Below are positions 1 to 10,428 of a stretch of DNA of 64,000 nucleotides, piece by piece (position 1 is the stretch's first letter; the number at the start of each line of letters is the position of its first letter). Location: positions 124,001 through 188,000 of the forward strand of contig NZ_LVYV01000002.1 of the NCBI RefSeq assembly GCF_001618955.1, read 5' to 3'. Source of the stretch: Tardiphaga robiniae. GTDB taxonomy: Bacteria; Pseudomonadota; Alphaproteobacteria; Rhizobiales; Xanthobacteraceae. The notes below the pieces were generated by a model. The model was given only the letters and a program-made list of their open reading frames with translations. It was not told the DNA's origin and did not search any database. Position numbers and translations under genes: made by a program.

Positions 1-11
1 TGGAGACGGTA

Positions 12-758
12 TTGCCTCAGACCAAGGATATGAAGAAAGCTTGGAATGAGCGCGCAAATCGTGACCCGTTCTTTTACGTCGAGACCGAGCTGTGGGATCA
101 CGATCCCGAAAAATTCTTCGCACTCGGTCGCGAACGCGCGACGCTGCTGATCGATCCTGTTCTCGCAAAATATGCAGTTGATCCCGTCGGCAAGACGGCG
201 GTCGATATCGGCTGCGGCGTCGGACGTTTCACGCAGGCGCTTGGCCGGCGTTTCAGCAGGGCTGTCGGCATCGATGTGTCCGACGTCATGGTGGAAAAGG
301 CCAAGGCGGCGGCAGCGGCGTTCAGCAATCTCGACTTCGTCGCAGGCAATGGCGTCGTGTTTCCGTGTGCGTCCGAGACCGCGGACTTCGTGTGGTCATA
401 TGAGGTCTTTCAGCACATGCCGTCGCATGACGTCGTGAAGGCCAATCTGGTCGAGGTTGCCCGCATCCTGCGTCCATCCGCGCTCGGGCTCATTCACTTC
501 CGAACGGCGCATGAGTATCCGACGATCCTCTGGCATATTGCCAAATTCGTCCCGACACCTGTCATCCAGAGGATCAAGGCGCTGCTCGGCAAGGATCCGC
601 TGACGGCGGATACGTCGTGGCGCGGTGCAAAGCCCTTGCCGAAGGACACGATCGCGGACTTCTGCGTGGCTGCCGGCCTCAAGCCGATCGAGTTTCTCGA
701 TGACCCGACCCACGCGCCGGGATCACGTACCTTCGTGGTCGTCCGACGCGCTACCTGA
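12..758 (+). CDS. class I SAM-dependent methyltransferase
   Basis: A 248-residue soluble protein with a Rossmann-type SAM-binding motif I (VDIGCGVGRFTQAL, about residues 64-77), an acidic residue after strand 2 (GIDVSD) and the later PCASETADFVWS stretch typical of Methyltransf_11/25 enzymes. It probably moves a methyl group from S-adenosylmethionine to a small molecule or lipid; the substrate cannot be read from sequence. The start is a TTG at 12 with GGAG at 2-5; an in-frame ATG at 30 is the alternative. The preceding gene lies outside the window, and the next gene, motA, is more than 200 bases away, so nothing here fixes its pathway. Confidence 0.85.
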   Translation: MPQTKDMKKAWNERANRDPFFYVETELWDHDPEKFFALGRERATLLIDPVLAKYAVDPVGKTAVDIGCGVGRFTQALGRRFSRAVGIDVSDVMVEKAKAAAAAFSNLDFVAGNGVVFPCASETADFVWSYEVFQHMPSHDVVKANLVEVARILRPSALGLIHFRTAHEYPTILWHIAKFVPTPVIQRIKALLGKDPLTADTSWRGAKPLPKDTIADFCVAAGLKPIEFLDDPTHAPGSRTFVVVRRAT

Positions 759-974
759 CGCGCCATCGTCGACATCAAGAATCCGTCTGCTGCACGAACT
801 CCCAGCATCGTTCCACACGCGTACGCGCGTCATTAATCTGTCGTTAATGAACCGTGAAGCGGTAACGCGTCCTTAATCGCAGTATCGCTAAGGTACCTTC
901 GCGCGGCCTGATCTCGAGGCGTGCCGCCGTCCAGGACGGGCGTCGTTCGATACGTGTATAGCGTCGGAGTTGAC

Positions 975-1748
975 ATGGATATCACAACACTCGTCGGTTT
1001 TGTCGCTGGCATCATTGTGCTGTGTACCCTGGTCCTCATGGGCGGCAGCTTCGGGATGTTCTACGACATCCACGCCGTCATCATCATTTTCGGCGGTTCG
1101 TTCGCCGCGACGCTGATCCGCTTTCCGCTCTCGTCCATTCTTCATGGCATTCCTCTCGGCGCCAAATTTGCATTCACGCTGAGCCGCTTGAACGCTCGTG
1201 ATCTCGTTGACGAACTCGCCCGCATCGCGGAAATCGCGAGGAAGCAGGGACCGGTCGGACTCGAAAAAGTCGAAACTGATGACGCATTCCTTGCCAAGGG
1301 AATCCGCTTCGTTGCCGACGGCTACGACCTTGAATTCATCCGCGACAATCTTGAGCGCGACCGCGACAATTTCCTCATGCATCTCGACGAAGGCTCGAAG
1401 ATCTACCGCGCCATCGGCGATTGCGCCCCGGCCTTCGGCATGATCGGCACGCTGCTGGGCATGGTGCAGATGTTCTCGAACATGTCCGATCCGTCCAAGC
1501 TCGGACCGTTCATGGCTGTCGCGCTGCTCGCTACATTGTACGGCGCTATCGTCGGCAACCTGATCTGTTTGCCGATCGCCGACAAACTGCACGTCAAGGT
1601 ACTCGATGAGGAGACCAACCGCACACTCATCATCGACGGCATCCTGATGATCCGCGACTCGAAGAGCCCGGCGCTGGTGCGCGAAATGCTGCTGGCCTAT
1701 CTGCCCGAGAAGCACCGCCATGACGAAAGTGAGCCGGTCCCAGCGTAA
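975..1748 (+). CDS. motA: flagellar motor stator protein MotA
   Basis: A 257-residue MotA/TolQ/ExbB-family inner-membrane protein. A hydrophobic pair lies at the N terminus (DITTLVGFVAGIIVL and the FYDIHAVIIIFGGSFAATL stretch), then a charged cytoplasmic domain, then the conserved channel segment with GDCAPAFGMIGTLLGMV followed by LYGAIVGNLI. With MotB it forms the ion-driven stator of the flagellar motor. The ATG at 975 is chosen over an upstream extension because it places the start directly before the first membrane helix. motB follows 30 bases downstream, so the two are almost certainly cotranscribed. No other flagellar genes lie in the window. Confidence 0.93.
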   Translation: MDITTLVGFVAGIIVLCTLVLMGGSFGMFYDIHAVIIIFGGSFAATLIRFPLSSILHGIPLGAKFAFTLSRLNARDLVDELARIAEIARKQGPVGLEKVETDDAFLAKGIRFVADGYDLEFIRDNLERDRDNFLMHLDEGSKIYRAIGDCAPAFGMIGTLLGMVQMFSNMSDPSKLGPFMAVALLATLYGAIVGNLICLPIADKLHVKVLDEETNRTLIIDGILMIRDSKSPALVREMLLAYLPEKHRHDESEPVPA

Positions 1749-1778
1749 CACACTGGAGGCAGGCTCGGAGCACGTCCG

Positions 1779-2603
1779 ATGGCGAAGAAAAAACGCGGAG
1801 AAGCACACGGCGGCCATGGCTGGTTCGTGACCTTCGCCGACCTGATGGCGCTGCTGCTCAGCTACTTCGTCATGCTCGTCGCGTTCTCCAGCCCTGATGG
1901 TGCGAAGCTCAAGATCGTTGCCGGCTCGGTCCGCGAAGCATTCGGCGTGCAATCCGATGCGCGTTATTCGGGCGTGATCGAATCCGATGGTCTGCCGACG
2001 CGCGGCCAGACGAAGAACAAGGATCATGTGTCGCCGGACGATGCGTCGAACATCACCAGTCCGAGCGAGAAGGGCGGCCGTCCCGCGGGCGCCAAGCTGA
2101 AGATGGACCGCGAATTCGCGCTCGCTTCGGCATCACTGCGGCAGGCGCTGCAGGACATGCCGGAGATCAACGAGATCTCCAAGAACATCATGTTCGAGGA
2201 AACCAAGCAGGGCCTCAATCTGGAAATTATCGACCAGAACGGCCGCTCGATGTTTGCTGACGGATCCAAGGTTCCCTATGAGCGCACACGTCTGTTGCTG
2301 CAGAAGCTCGCCGGGCCGCTGAAGGCAACACCGCTGCGCGTGGCTATCGTCGGTCACACCGCCGCGGGCTTCGTGCCGGCGCGCAGCGAATACGACGCAT
2401 TCGATCTGTCGGCCGATCGCGCCAATGTGGTTCGGCAGATTCTGGAACGGGAAGGCCTGCCGTCGTCCCATATCTTCTCGGTGTCGGGCAAGGCAGACAG
2501 CCAGCCGCTGTTCCCCGACGATCCGACCATGGCCGCCAACCGGCGGGTGACCATTACGCTGATGCGGGAAGACCCCCCGCTGCCGCCAAACCTCAAGCCG
2601 TAA
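1779..2603 (+). CDS. motB: flagellar motor stator protein MotB (OmpA-like)
   Basis: A 274-residue protein with a short basic N terminus, one membrane helix beginning WFVTFADLMALLLSYFVML (Asp21 is at the position of the proton-carrying aspartate of MotB), a periplasmic linker and a C-terminal OmpA-like peptidoglycan-binding domain. The OmpA motif is visible near the end (VVRQILEREGLPS then SANRRVTITL-like MAANRRVTITLM). It anchors the MotA/MotB stator to the cell wall. It follows motA in the same direction after 30 bases. The overall layout is the standard one for the family, and nothing is missing. Confidence 0.93.
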   Translation: MAKKKRGEAHGGHGWFVTFADLMALLLSYFVMLVAFSSPDGAKLKIVAGSVREAFGVQSDARYSGVIESDGLPTRGQTKNKDHVSPDDASNITSPSEKGGRPAGAKLKMDREFALASASLRQALQDMPEINEISKNIMFEETKQGLNLEIIDQNGRSMFADGSKVPYERTRLLLQKLAGPLKATPLRVAIVGHTAAGFVPARSEYDAFDLSADRANVVRQILEREGLPSSHIFSVSGKADSQPLFPDDPTMAANRRVTITLMREDPPLPPNLKP

Positions 2604-2753
2604 AACAGTCAATTCCTTTTTTTACCGCTCCACCTTGATTTTGCCGCGTCCGGCATACGCGATCGGCGGCAGGATAGGCTAGTGTCGCGGTTGACTGGCA
2701 TTGCCCGGCACGCCATAGCCGGGTCCGGATTGTCCAGAGGCGTTACGAGCAGA

Positions 2754-4655
2754 ATGGCCGTTACGGAAACAACAGGCGAGGGACCGATCGAAGTTCCGGT
2801 TCATACCGGCTTCTGGTCGCTTACGGTCGGCAGTATCGGCGTCGTGTTCGGTGACATCGGAACGTCGCCACTTTACGCGTTCCGCGAGGCGGTACACGGC
2901 GCGACTCATGGCGCCCCGGTTACGCCCGTCATCGTGCTCGGCGTGCTCTCGCTGATCCTGTGGGCGCTGTTCATCGTCGTGACAGCTAAATACGTGCTGT
3001 TCCTGTTGCGTGCTGACAACAATGGCGAGGGTGGAACGCTGTCGCTGATGGCGCTCGGCCAGCGTGCCTTGGGTCGGCGGAGCTTGCCGCTGATGGTACT
3101 GGGCGTGATCGGCGCCTCGATGTTCATCGGCGATTCCATGATTACCCCGGCGATATCGGTGCTCTCGGCGGTGGAAGGCCTCAAGCTCAAGGCACCTGCG
3201 CTCGAACCTTATGTCGTGCCGGTCACGGTCGCGATTCTCGTCGTGCTGTTCTCGGTGCAGCGGATTGGCACCGCCAAGGTGGCCTCCGCCTTCGGTCCGG
3301 TGATGATCATCTGGTTCACGGCGCTGGCGCTGATGGGCGCCTCGCACATCTTCGATGATCCGACGGTGCTGAAGGCGATCAATCCGTACTATGCCGTGCA
3401 GTTCATGCTGACCCACGGGACCATCGGTCTGGTGACCCTGGGCGCAGTCTTCCTCGCCGTGACCGGCGGCGAGGCGCTCTATGCCGATCTCGGCCATTTT
3501 GGCCGCAGACCAATTCAATACGGCTGGTTCTTTTTCGTGCTGCCGGCGTTGATGATCAATTATTTCGGGCAGGGCGCGCTCGTGCTGTCGAACCCGGCTG
3601 CGATCGAAAATCCGTTCTATCGGATGGCACCGGAATCGATGCTGTTGCCGCTGATCGCGCTGGCGACGGCTGCCACCGTGATCGCGAGCCAGGCGGTGAT
3701 CACCGGCGCCTATTCATTGGTGCGTCAGGCGGTGCAGCTTGGGCTGCTGCCGCGCTTCGAAGTGCGCTTCACCTCCGAGACCCATGCCGGCCAGATCTAT
3801 TTGCCTCGGGTCAATCGTCTGCTGCTGATCGGTGTGCTGCTGCTGGTGCTGCTGTTCAAATCGTCGAGTGGTCTGGCCTCGGCCTATGGCATCGCGGTCT
3901 CCACCACCATGGTCGCCGATGGCATCATGGGCTTCGTGGTGATCTGGAAGCTGTGGAACTGGAAGGCCGCGACTGCCGCTGCGATCATCGCGCCGCTGGT
4001 GTTCGTCGATCTGGCCTTCTTCAGTGCCAATCTCCTGAAACTGCTGGAAGGCGCCTGGGTGCCGTTGCTGTTCGGCGTGCTGATGGCCGGCATGATCTGG
4101 ACCTGGCGCCGCGGCGCGGCGATCCTGATCACCAAGACGCGCCGTATCGAAGTGCCGCTGCGCGATCTTATCAAGAGCCTGGAAAAGCGCCCCCCGCATA
4201 TCGTGAAGGGCACCGCGGTGTTTCTCACCAGCGATCCCGAATTCGTGCCGACGGCGCTGCTGCATAATCTGAAGCACAACAAGGTTCTGCACGAACACAA
4301 TGTGATCCTGACCATCGAGACCGCGCAGACGCCGAAGGTCGATCTGGCCGAACGCGTTCGCATGGAGAATATCAGCGACAAATTCTCGATGGTGAAGCTG
4401 CGCTTCGGCTTCATGGAATCGCCAAACGTCCCCAAGGCGCTCGTCGTCGCGCGTAAACTCGGCTGGCAGTTCGACATCATGGCGACGTCGTTCTTCGTGT
4501 CGCGGCGCTCGCTGAAGCCGTCGGCGCAATCCGGCATGCCATTGTGGCAGGACCATCTGTTCATTGCGCTCAGCCGTTCGGCGAACGACGCCACCGACTA
4601 TTTCCAGATTCCGACCGGACGCGTGGTGGAGGTCGGTACTCAGGTGACGATCTAA
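2754..4655 (+). CDS. kup: Kup-family potassium uptake protein, copy 1
   Basis: A low-affinity K+/H+ symporter of the KUP/HAK/KT family, inner membrane, 633 residues from the ATG at 2754. The hallmark [14 protein letters not shown] is near the N terminus, followed by about 12 hydrophobic segments and a cytoplasmic tail. A GTG at 2682, preceded by an AGGATAGG-like ribosome site, would add 24 residues; the ATG was preferred because it leaves an N-terminal lead of similar length to the second copy, but the choice is open. A close paralogue follows at 4783, and both proteins end in the same stretch [19 protein letters not shown], so this is a tandem duplication. Confidence 0.93.
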   Translation: MAVTETTGEGPIEVPVHTGFWSLTVGSIGVVFGDIGTSPLYAFREAVHGATHGAPVTPVIVLGVLSLILWALFIVVTAKYVLFLLRADNNGEGGTLSLMALGQRALGRRSLPLMVLGVIGASMFIGDSMITPAISVLSAVEGLKLKAPALEPYVVPVTVAILVVLFSVQRIGTAKVASAFGPVMIIWFTALALMGASHIFDDPTVLKAINPYYAVQFMLTHGTIGLVTLGAVFLAVTGGEALYADLGHFGRRPIQYGWFFFVLPALMINYFGQGALVLSNPAAIENPFYRMAPESMLLPLIALATAATVIASQAVITGAYSLVRQAVQLGLLPRFEVRFTSETHAGQIYLPRVNRLLLIGVLLLVLLFKSSSGLASAYGIAVSTTMVADGIMGFVVIWKLWNWKAATAAAIIAPLVFVDLAFFSANLLKLLEGAWVPLLFGVLMAGMIWTWRRGAAILITKTRRIEVPLRDLIKSLEKRPPHIVKGTAVFLTSDPEFVPTALLHNLKHNKVLHEHNVILTIETAQTPKVDLAERVRMENISDKFSMVKLRFGFMESPNVPKALVVARKLGWQFDIMATSFFVSRRSLKPSAQSGMPLWQDHLFIALSRSANDATDYFQIPTGRVVEVGTQVTI

Positions 4656-4782
4656 ACTCACCTTTTGTCATGTCCGGTTCCCGTATTTACGCTACAACGG
4701 GTGTGATCATCGGGGCCGGGAACGGCCTCGCTGCCCCGCTGTTCAGAGACCTTCCATTCAGAAGTTTTTCGAGGCCATTTCC

Positions 4783-6705
4783 ATGACCAGCGATAGCGCA
4801 TCTCCCGCCGCGGCATCTCCGGCGGACCCTGCCCATGGGCACTCGACGGCCAGCTTCGGCTCACTCGTCATGGGCAGCATCGGGGTCGTCTATGGCGACA
4901 TCGGCACCAGCCCGCTTTACGCGCTCCGTGAAGCGCTGGTCGCGGCCGGAGGCCATAAGGCTCCGGGTGTGGACAATGAAGCGATCCTTGGCGTTCTCTC
5001 GCTGATCCTGTGGGCCCTGATCATCGTCGTGACGCTCAAATATGTCGTGCTACTGCTGCGCGCCGACAACAACGGCGAGGGTGGCCCGCTGGCCCTGATG
5101 GCGCTGGCCCAGCGCGCGATCGGATCGAGCGGGCCGGTGGTGGTGATGCTCGGCATTATCGCCGCGGCGTTGTTCTATGGCGACGCGGTGATCACGCCGG
5201 CGCTGTCCGTGCTCTCGGCCATCGAGGGCGTCAAGCTCGTCACCACCACGTTCGATCCCTACGTAGTGCCGATCACCATCGTGATCCTGGTGGCGCTGTT
5301 CGCTGTGCAATCGCGCGGCACTGCGAAGGTCGCGACGTTCTTCGGACCGATCATGTGCCTATGGTTCATCGTGATCGCGGTAGCGGCCATTCCGCAGATC
5401 GTGAAGCATCCTGAAGTGCTCGCGGCACTCAATCCCGTGCATGCGATCTACTTCATGTTCCATCACGGCATCATCGCCTTCGTGACGTTGGGCGCAGTGT
5501 TTCTCGCCGTGACCGGCGCAGAAGCGCTCTATGCCGATCTCGGCCATTTCGGCAAAAAGCCGATCCAGCTGGCCTGGCTGTTTCTGGTACTGCCGTCGCT
5601 GGCCATCAACTATTTCGGCCAGGCTGCGCTGGTGATGCATGATCCCACCGCGCTGGAAAATCCGTTCTATCTGATGTTTCCCGACTGGGCGCTGATCCCC
5701 ATGGTGATCCTCGCGGCGACTGCCACTGTGATTGCGAGTCAGGCCGTGATCACCGGCGCCTATTCGCTGACGCAGCAGGCGATCCAGCTTGGCCTGCTGC
5801 CGCGTTTCGAAATCCGGCACACATCGGAGTCGCATTCCGGCCAGATCTACATTCCGCGCGTCAATATGCTGCTGTTCATCGCCGTGATCGTGCTTGTCGT
5901 GCTGTTCAAGTCATCGAGCTCGCTGGCCTCGGCCTATGGCATCTCGGTCACCGGCACCATGGTCGTGACTGCGATGATGGGCTTTGTGGTGATCTGGCGC
6001 GGCTGGAAGTGGTCGCCGATCGCGGCTGCGGCGCTGATTGTGCCATTTCTGGTGATCGACATCACGTTCCTCACCGCGAACCTCTTGAAGGTGTTCGACG
6101 GCGGCTGGGTGCCGCTGGTGATGGGCGGCGTGATCATTCTCATGATGTATACGTGGCGGCGCGGCAGCCGCCTGCTGTTCGAGAAGTCGCGCAAGCTGGA
6201 GTTTCCGCTGGCCGATCTCGTGGCCATGCTGGAGAAACGTCCGCCGCAGCGCGTGGCCGGCACGGCGGTATTTCTCACCAGCGATCCGCAGAGCGCGCCG
6301 ACGGCGCTGATGCATAGTCTGAAACACTACAAAGTGCTTCACGAGAAGAACGTTATTCTCACCATCGAAACCGCACCGACGCCGCGCATCGACCCGAGCG
6401 AACGGGTGCGGATGGAAGAGATCAGCGCGACCTTCTCGAAAGTGACACTGCGCTTTGGCTTCATGGAATCGCCAAATGTGCCGAAATCCCTGGCGATTGC
6501 GCGCAAGACCGGCTGGCAGTTCGACATCATGTCGACCTCGTTCTTCCTGTCGCGCAGGGCGCTGAAGCCTGCGGCGCATTCCGGCATGCCGCGCTGGCAG
6601 GACCATCTGTTCATCGCGCTCAGTCGCACTGCCAATGACGCGACCGACTATTTCCAGATCCCCACGGGGCGGGTGGTCGAAGTGGGCACGCAGGTGACTA
6701 TTTAA
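4783..6705 (+). CDS. kup: Kup-family potassium uptake protein, copy 2
   Basis: A second 640-residue KUP potassium symporter with the same [14 protein letters not shown] signature, the same arrangement of about 12 membrane helices and the same C-terminal residues as the neighbour upstream. It lies 127 bases after copy 1. The N-terminal lead is Ala/Ser/Pro-rich and differs from copy 1, as do many helix residues, so the duplication is not recent although the two remain clearly homologous. The gene is followed directly by a palindromic repeat at 6706 that may end the transcript. Potassium uptake is the expected role; whether the two copies differ in affinity or control cannot be seen. Confidence 0.93.
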   Translation: MTSDSASPAAASPADPAHGHSTASFGSLVMGSIGVVYGDIGTSPLYALREALVAAGGHKAPGVDNEAILGVLSLILWALIIVVTLKYVVLLLRADNNGEGGPLALMALAQRAIGSSGPVVVMLGIIAAALFYGDAVITPALSVLSAIEGVKLVTTTFDPYVVPITIVILVALFAVQSRGTAKVATFFGPIMCLWFIVIAVAAIPQIVKHPEVLAALNPVHAIYFMFHHGIIAFVTLGAVFLAVTGAEALYADLGHFGKKPIQLAWLFLVLPSLAINYFGQAALVMHDPTALENPFYLMFPDWALIPMVILAATATVIASQAVITGAYSLTQQAIQLGLLPRFEIRHTSESHSGQIYIPRVNMLLFIAVIVLVVLFKSSSSLASAYGISVTGTMVVTAMMGFVVIWRGWKWSPIAAAALIVPFLVIDITFLTANLLKVFDGGWVPLVMGGVIILMMYTWRRGSRLLFEKSRKLEFPLADLVAMLEKRPPQRVAGTAVFLTSDPQSAPTALMHSLKHYKVLHEKNVILTIETAPTPRIDPSERVRMEEISATFSKVTLRFGFMESPNVPKSLAIARKTGWQFDIMSTSFFLSRRALKPAAHSGMPRWQDHLFIALSRTANDATDYFQIPTGRVVEVGTQVTI

Positions 6706-6753
6706 GGCCTGATCCCGAAAAGTGGGTTTGAGGTTTTCGGGCAAGATCAGGCC
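6706..6753. repeat. dispersed palindromic repeat, copy 1
   Basis: A 48-base imperfect palindrome starting one base after the kup stop codon. The outer arms GGCCTGATC and GATCAGGCC pair, and inner GATCCCGAAAAG faces TTTTCGGGCAAGATC. The inner core is shared with the elements at 12867 and 22473. Its position makes it a candidate 3' hairpin for kup. Confidence 0.75.
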
Positions 6754-6874
6754 CGACAATAAGCTCTTCCGGCGCTTGATTTTCGCCGCGCGAGAGGCGA
6801 CGTTGGCGCCCGAAAACAGGGGCGTTTCCGCCCCTTCGCATTCGCTCCGGACACCGGGGCGGCAGGAGGTTGTG

Positions 6875-7207
6875 GTGGCAGGCGAAGCTCATACCGTTCA
6901 CGATTTGACGCCGGAGGAAGTGTCCAAGGGAATCGCCGACGGCAAGTATTTGCTGGTCGACGTACGCGAACCCAACGAGGTCGCGGTCGAGGCCTATCCG
7001 GACGCTATCGTGGTGCCGCTGTCGACCTTCGACAGCGCCGATCTGCCTGATCCCGCGGGCAAGCAGATCGTGTTTGCGTGCCGTTCGGGCAAGCGCTCGG
7101 TGACCGCCTCGCTGGCCGCCCAAGCCGATGGCCTTGCCTATGACAAGCACCTCGCCGGTGGAATCCTCGGATGGAAGGCCGCAGGCCTGCCGACCAAGGC
7201 TGGCTGA
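6875..7207 (+). CDS. rhodanese-like domain protein
   Basis: A single-domain rhodanese of about 110 residues. The active-site loop reads CRSGKRS, with the catalytic cysteine in FACRSGKRSVTA, and the N-terminal CH2A-like motif is LLVDVREPNE. The open frame runs back to 6722, but that extension crosses the palindromic repeat, and AGGAGGT at 6864-6870 sits four bases before GTG 6875, so this start is preferred (GTG 6872 is the neighbouring option). Single-domain rhodaneses carry sulfur as a persulfide or act in sulfur relay and stress response; the partner is unknown. The aminotransferase gene starts seven bases after the stop, suggesting one transcript. Confidence 0.88.
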   Translation: MAGEAHTVHDLTPEEVSKGIADGKYLLVDVREPNEVAVEAYPDAIVVPLSTFDSADLPDPAGKQIVFACRSGKRSVTASLAAQADGLAYDKHLAGGILGWKAAGLPTKAG

Positions 7208-7214
7208 TCGCTCG

Positions 7215-8369
7215 ATGAACAAGATCTTCTCTGAGCTGCCCGTCACGGTGTTCGAGGCGATGTCGCAACTCGCGCGCGACCATAACGCCATCAATCTCGG
7301 GCAGGGTTTTCCCGATCATCCCGGTCCCGACGATATCCGTCAGGCGGCAGCCGATGCGGTGCTGAACGGCTATAACCAGTATCCGTCGATGATGGGCATC
7401 CCGGAGCTGCGTCAGGCGATCGCCACGCATTACCAGCATTGGCACAAGCTCTCGCTCGATCCGATGACGGAGGTGATGGTGACCTCCGGCGGTACCGAGG
7501 CATTGACGTCGTCGATCCTTGCGGTGGTCGAACCCGGCGACGAAGTCGTGTGTTTCCAGCCGGTCTATGATTCCTATCTGCCGATCATTCGGCAGGCCGG
7601 TGGTATTCCCCGTCTGGTCAGCCTCAAGCCGCCGCATTGGCGTCTCACGGAAGAAGATCTCCGCGCGGTCTTCAATCACAAGACCAAGGCTGTGCTGTTC
7701 AACAGCCCGCTCAATCCGGCGGCGGTGGTGTCGCCGCGCGAGGATCTCGAACTACTGGCGAAGTTCTGCCAGGAGTTCGATACGATCGCGATCTGCGACG
7801 AGGTCTGGGAACATGTGACCTTCGATGGTCACGAGCATATCCCGCTGATCACCATTCCCGGCATGCGCGATCGCACCATCAAGGTCGGCTCCGCCGGCAA
7901 GATCTTCTCGCTGACCGGCTGGAAGATCGGCTTCGTCTGCGCCGCGCCGCATCTGCTGCGCGTCTGCGCCAAGGTGCATCAGTTCCTGACCTTCACGACA
8001 GCACCCAGCCTGCAGGTTGCTGTCGCTTATGGCCTCGGCAAGTCCGACGAGTACTTCAAGACGATGCGGGCCGACCTCGCGCGCAGCCGCGATCGCCTCG
8101 CCGCGGGTCTGGAGAGCATCGGCTTTCCCGTCATCAAGTCGCAGGGCACGTACTTCCTCACCGTCGATCTGTCGCCGCTGGGGCTGAACGAGACCGACGA
8201 GGAATTCTGCCGGCGTCTCGTCTACGACTACAAGGTCGCTGCCATTCCGGTGTCGGCCTTCTACGAGCAGGACAAGGTGACGTCGGTGGTGCGCTTCTGT
8301 TTCGCCAAGAACGACGCAACGCTCGATACCGCGCTGGAGCGCCTGTCCAACGCTGTTCACCGCCGCTAG
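7215..8369 (+). CDS. PLP-dependent class I aminotransferase
   Basis: A 384-residue fold-type I aminotransferase. Recognisable blocks are INLGQGFPDHPGP at the N terminus, TSGGTEALTSSI for cofactor phosphate binding, SPLNPAA, the CDEVWEHVTFDG aspartate block and the Schiff-base lysine in GSAGKIFSLTGWKIG. The pattern is that of the YbdL / kynurenine-glutamine transaminase / methionine aminotransferase group. A longer frame from 7128 overlaps the rhodanese gene; ATG 7215 gives the family N terminus. It sits between a rhodanese and a PotF-like gene only four bases downstream, so the three genes may be one operon, hinting at sulfur amino acid or polyamine-related metabolism. Confidence 0.9.
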   Translation: MNKIFSELPVTVFEAMSQLARDHNAINLGQGFPDHPGPDDIRQAAADAVLNGYNQYPSMMGIPELRQAIATHYQHWHKLSLDPMTEVMVTSGGTEALTSSILAVVEPGDEVVCFQPVYDSYLPIIRQAGGIPRLVSLKPPHWRLTEEDLRAVFNHKTKAVLFNSPLNPAAVVSPREDLELLAKFCQEFDTIAICDEVWEHVTFDGHEHIPLITIPGMRDRTIKVGSAGKIFSLTGWKIGFVCAAPHLLRVCAKVHQFLTFTTAPSLQVAVAYGLGKSDEYFKTMRADLARSRDRLAAGLESIGFPVIKSQGTYFLTVDLSPLGLNETDEEFCRRLVYDYKVAAIPVSAFYEQDKVTSVVRFCFAKNDATLDTALERLSNAVHRR

Positions 8370-8373
8370 GAGT

Positions 8374-9489
8374 TTGATACGCATGGGCAAGCAGGGGATC
8401 GCGTGGGTCGTCGGAGTGGCGCTGCTGTGGTCCTTGCCCGTGCAGGCGCAAGACCAGAAGCAGGAGCGCGTCGTCAACTTCTATAACTGGTCGAACTATA
8501 TGGCGCCCGGCGTGCTGGAGGCGTTCACCAGGGAGACCGGCATCAAGGTCGTCTACGACACCTTCGACGCCAACGAGACGCTGGAGACGCGGCTCTTGGC
8601 CGGCAAGTCCGGTTACGACGTAGTTGTGCCGACGGCGTATTTCCTGCAGCGCCAGATCACCGCAAAAGTGTTCCAGAAGCTCGACAAGGCGAAGCTGCCG
8701 AACCTGGCCAATGCCTGGCCGGAAGTGACCAAGCGCCTCGCGATCTACGACCCCGGCAATCAGTTTGCCGCGAACTACATGTGGGGCACCACTGGCATCG
8801 GCTACAACGTCAAGCAGGTCGCGAAAATCCTCGGGCCTGACGCGAAAGTCGATAGCTGGGATATCGTCTTCAAGCCGGAGAACCTTGCGAAGTTCAAGGA
8901 TTGCGGCGTCCATGTGCTGGATTCCGCGGATGACATTCTGCCGGCGGCGTTGAATGCGTTGGGTCTCGATTCTAATTCCACCAAGCAGCCGGATCTCGAA
9001 AAGGCGGCCGATCTCGTCGGCAAGATCAGGGGCAATGTCCGCAAGTTTCACTCTTCGGAATATCTGAGCGCGCTGGCGACCGGCGAGATCTGTCTGGTGG
9101 TCGGCTGGTCTGGTGACATCATCCAGGCGCGTGCGCGCGCCGAGGAAGCCAAGAACGGCGTCGAGATCGGCTATGCGGTGCCGAAAGAGGGCGCGCAGAT
9201 GTTCTTCGATAATCTGGCAATCCCGGCCGATGCGAAGAACGTCAATGAGGCCTATGAGCTGATCAACTACCTCTACCGGCCGGATGTCGCAGCGAAGAAC
9301 TCGGATTTTCTCGGTTATGCCAATGGCAACCTCGCCAGCCAGAAGCTGATCGATCCGAAGATCCTGAACGACAAGACGATCTATCCGGACGAGGCGATGC
9401 TGCAGAAGCTGTTCGTCATTACGGCGCGCGATCCGGCGACGCAACGCGTGATAAACCGGCTGTGGACGAAGGTGAAGACGGGGCGCTGA
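8374..9489 (+). CDS. periplasmic polyamine-binding protein, PotF-like
   Basis: A 371-residue secreted solute-binding protein. It has a Sec signal peptide (hydrophobic WVVGVALLWSLPVQAQ with cleavage near residue 23) and the spermidine/putrescine-binding family opening VVNFYNWSNYMAPGVLEAF, then GYDVVVPTAYFL and MWGTTGIGYN. It should deliver putrescine or a related polyamine to an ABC importer in the inner membrane. No matching permease or ATPase gene is adjacent, so it is an orphan here, and its partners must lie elsewhere. It ends three bases before the converging lpxXL gene. Confidence 0.88.
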   Translation: MIRMGKQGIAWVVGVALLWSLPVQAQDQKQERVVNFYNWSNYMAPGVLEAFTRETGIKVVYDTFDANETLETRLLAGKSGYDVVVPTAYFLQRQITAKVFQKLDKAKLPNLANAWPEVTKRLAIYDPGNQFAANYMWGTTGIGYNVKQVAKILGPDAKVDSWDIVFKPENLAKFKDCGVHVLDSADDILPAALNALGLDSNSTKQPDLEKAADLVGKIRGNVRKFHSSEYLSALATGEICLVVGWSGDIIQARARAEEAKNGVEIGYAVPKEGAQMFFDNLAIPADAKNVNEAYELINYLYRPDVAAKNSDFLGYANGNLASQKLIDPKILNDKTIYPDEAMLQKLFVITARDPATQRVINRLWTKVKTGR

Positions 9490-9492
9490 GCG

Positions 9493-10428
9493 TTATCGCC
9501 AGCGCCGATGCAGCCACAGCCACTGCTCCGGATATTCCCGGATCCAGCCTTCCAGCACTGACGTCACCGCCTGCATGGTGCCCTGAACGTCGACCTTGCC
9601 ATTGGCATCGCGCACCGGTTTCACCTCTTCAGAGACTTCGATTCGGAAACGATGATGGGGCAGGCGGATGATGCGTACGCCGTGGATCGGGCAATCGACC
9701 TGGCGCAGCAGTCGCGCCAGCATCGGATTGGCATTGGTTTTGCGGCCGAAGAAATCCACCGGGACGCCATTCGTAAACCACTGATCCACCAGCATGGCGA
9801 CGTGCTTGCCCTCATTCAGCGCGTGCGCGAGCTTGAGCGGTGCGTCGTGGCTGGCCGGAATGAGGTTGCCCATGTTGATCGCGCGTGTCTGATGAATGGC
9901 GCGGTCAGCGGCGGCACTGTTCGGCCGGCGATAGAGCACGGCGGCGTCGAGGCCGTGGGCCACGGCAGCGAGTGCAGGAATCTCCCAATTGCCGAGATGG
10001 CTGGCGAAAATCAGTGCCGGCTTGCCGTCGTCGCGCAGCTGATCGAAAATTTCCGCCGTGCGCGCGGAGAATTCGACATTGCTCGGTTTGGTCGGATTTG
10101 CCGGGTCGTAGTCCCAGATCTTATCGAGATGCGCGAATTCCGCACCGACGCGCCCCATATTGTCCCAGACACCCGCGAGAATCTTCTCGATCTCTTCCGG
10201 TGATTTTTCGGGGAAGGCGGCGGTGAGATTGGCGCGGCCGATCTTGTCTTCGCGAAACAGCGGGCCGATGCGCTGGGTGATCTTGCCGAACCGGTTGGCG
10301 GTCTTGACCGGATCGAAATAGCGCGTGGTGCGCAGGATGCCGATCGTCAGTGCGCCGACAGCAGCGTCGCCTGCAGGCTTCAGGGCATCGCGAATGCGGG
10401 CCTTGGTGCGAAGCAGCAGGCGGAGCAT
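9493..10428 (-). CDS. lpxXL: lipid A very-long-chain acyltransferase LpxXL (HtrB/LpxL family)
   Basis: A 311-residue member of the LpxL/HtrB lysophospholipid acyltransferase family. The catalytic HX4E motif is SHLGNWE and the conserved glycine-rich VPVDFFGRK stretch follows. In rhizobia the homologue in this exact gene order transfers the 27-hydroxy-octacosanoate chain from AcpXL to lipid A at the inner membrane. Its start overlaps the adhXL stop by one base (TGATG), so translation is coupled. It is the last gene of the minus-strand VLCFA operon. The assignment rests on motif and gene order together. Confidence 0.92.
   Translation of the reverse strand: MLRLLLRTKARIRDALKPAGDAAVGALTIGILRTTRYFDPVKTANRFGKITQRIGPLFREDKIGRANLTAAFPEKSPEEIEKILAGVWDNMGRVGAEFAHLDKIWDYDPANPTKPSNVEFSARTAEIFDQLRDDGKPALIFASHLGNWEIPALAAVAHGLDAAVLYRRPNSAAADRAIHQTRAINMGNLIPASHDAPLKLAHALNEGKHVAMLVDQWFTNGVPVDFFGRKTNANPMLARLLRQVDCPIHGVRIIRLPHHRFRIEVSEEVKPVRDANGKVDVQGTMQAVTSVLEGWIREYPEQWLWLHRRWR

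Noticed and set aside
888..2027. Long minus-strand frame antisense to motA and motB
   Set aside because: It is the complement of two well-conserved genes, is rich in His/Arg/Asp as antisense frames of GC-rich genes are, and shows no domain.
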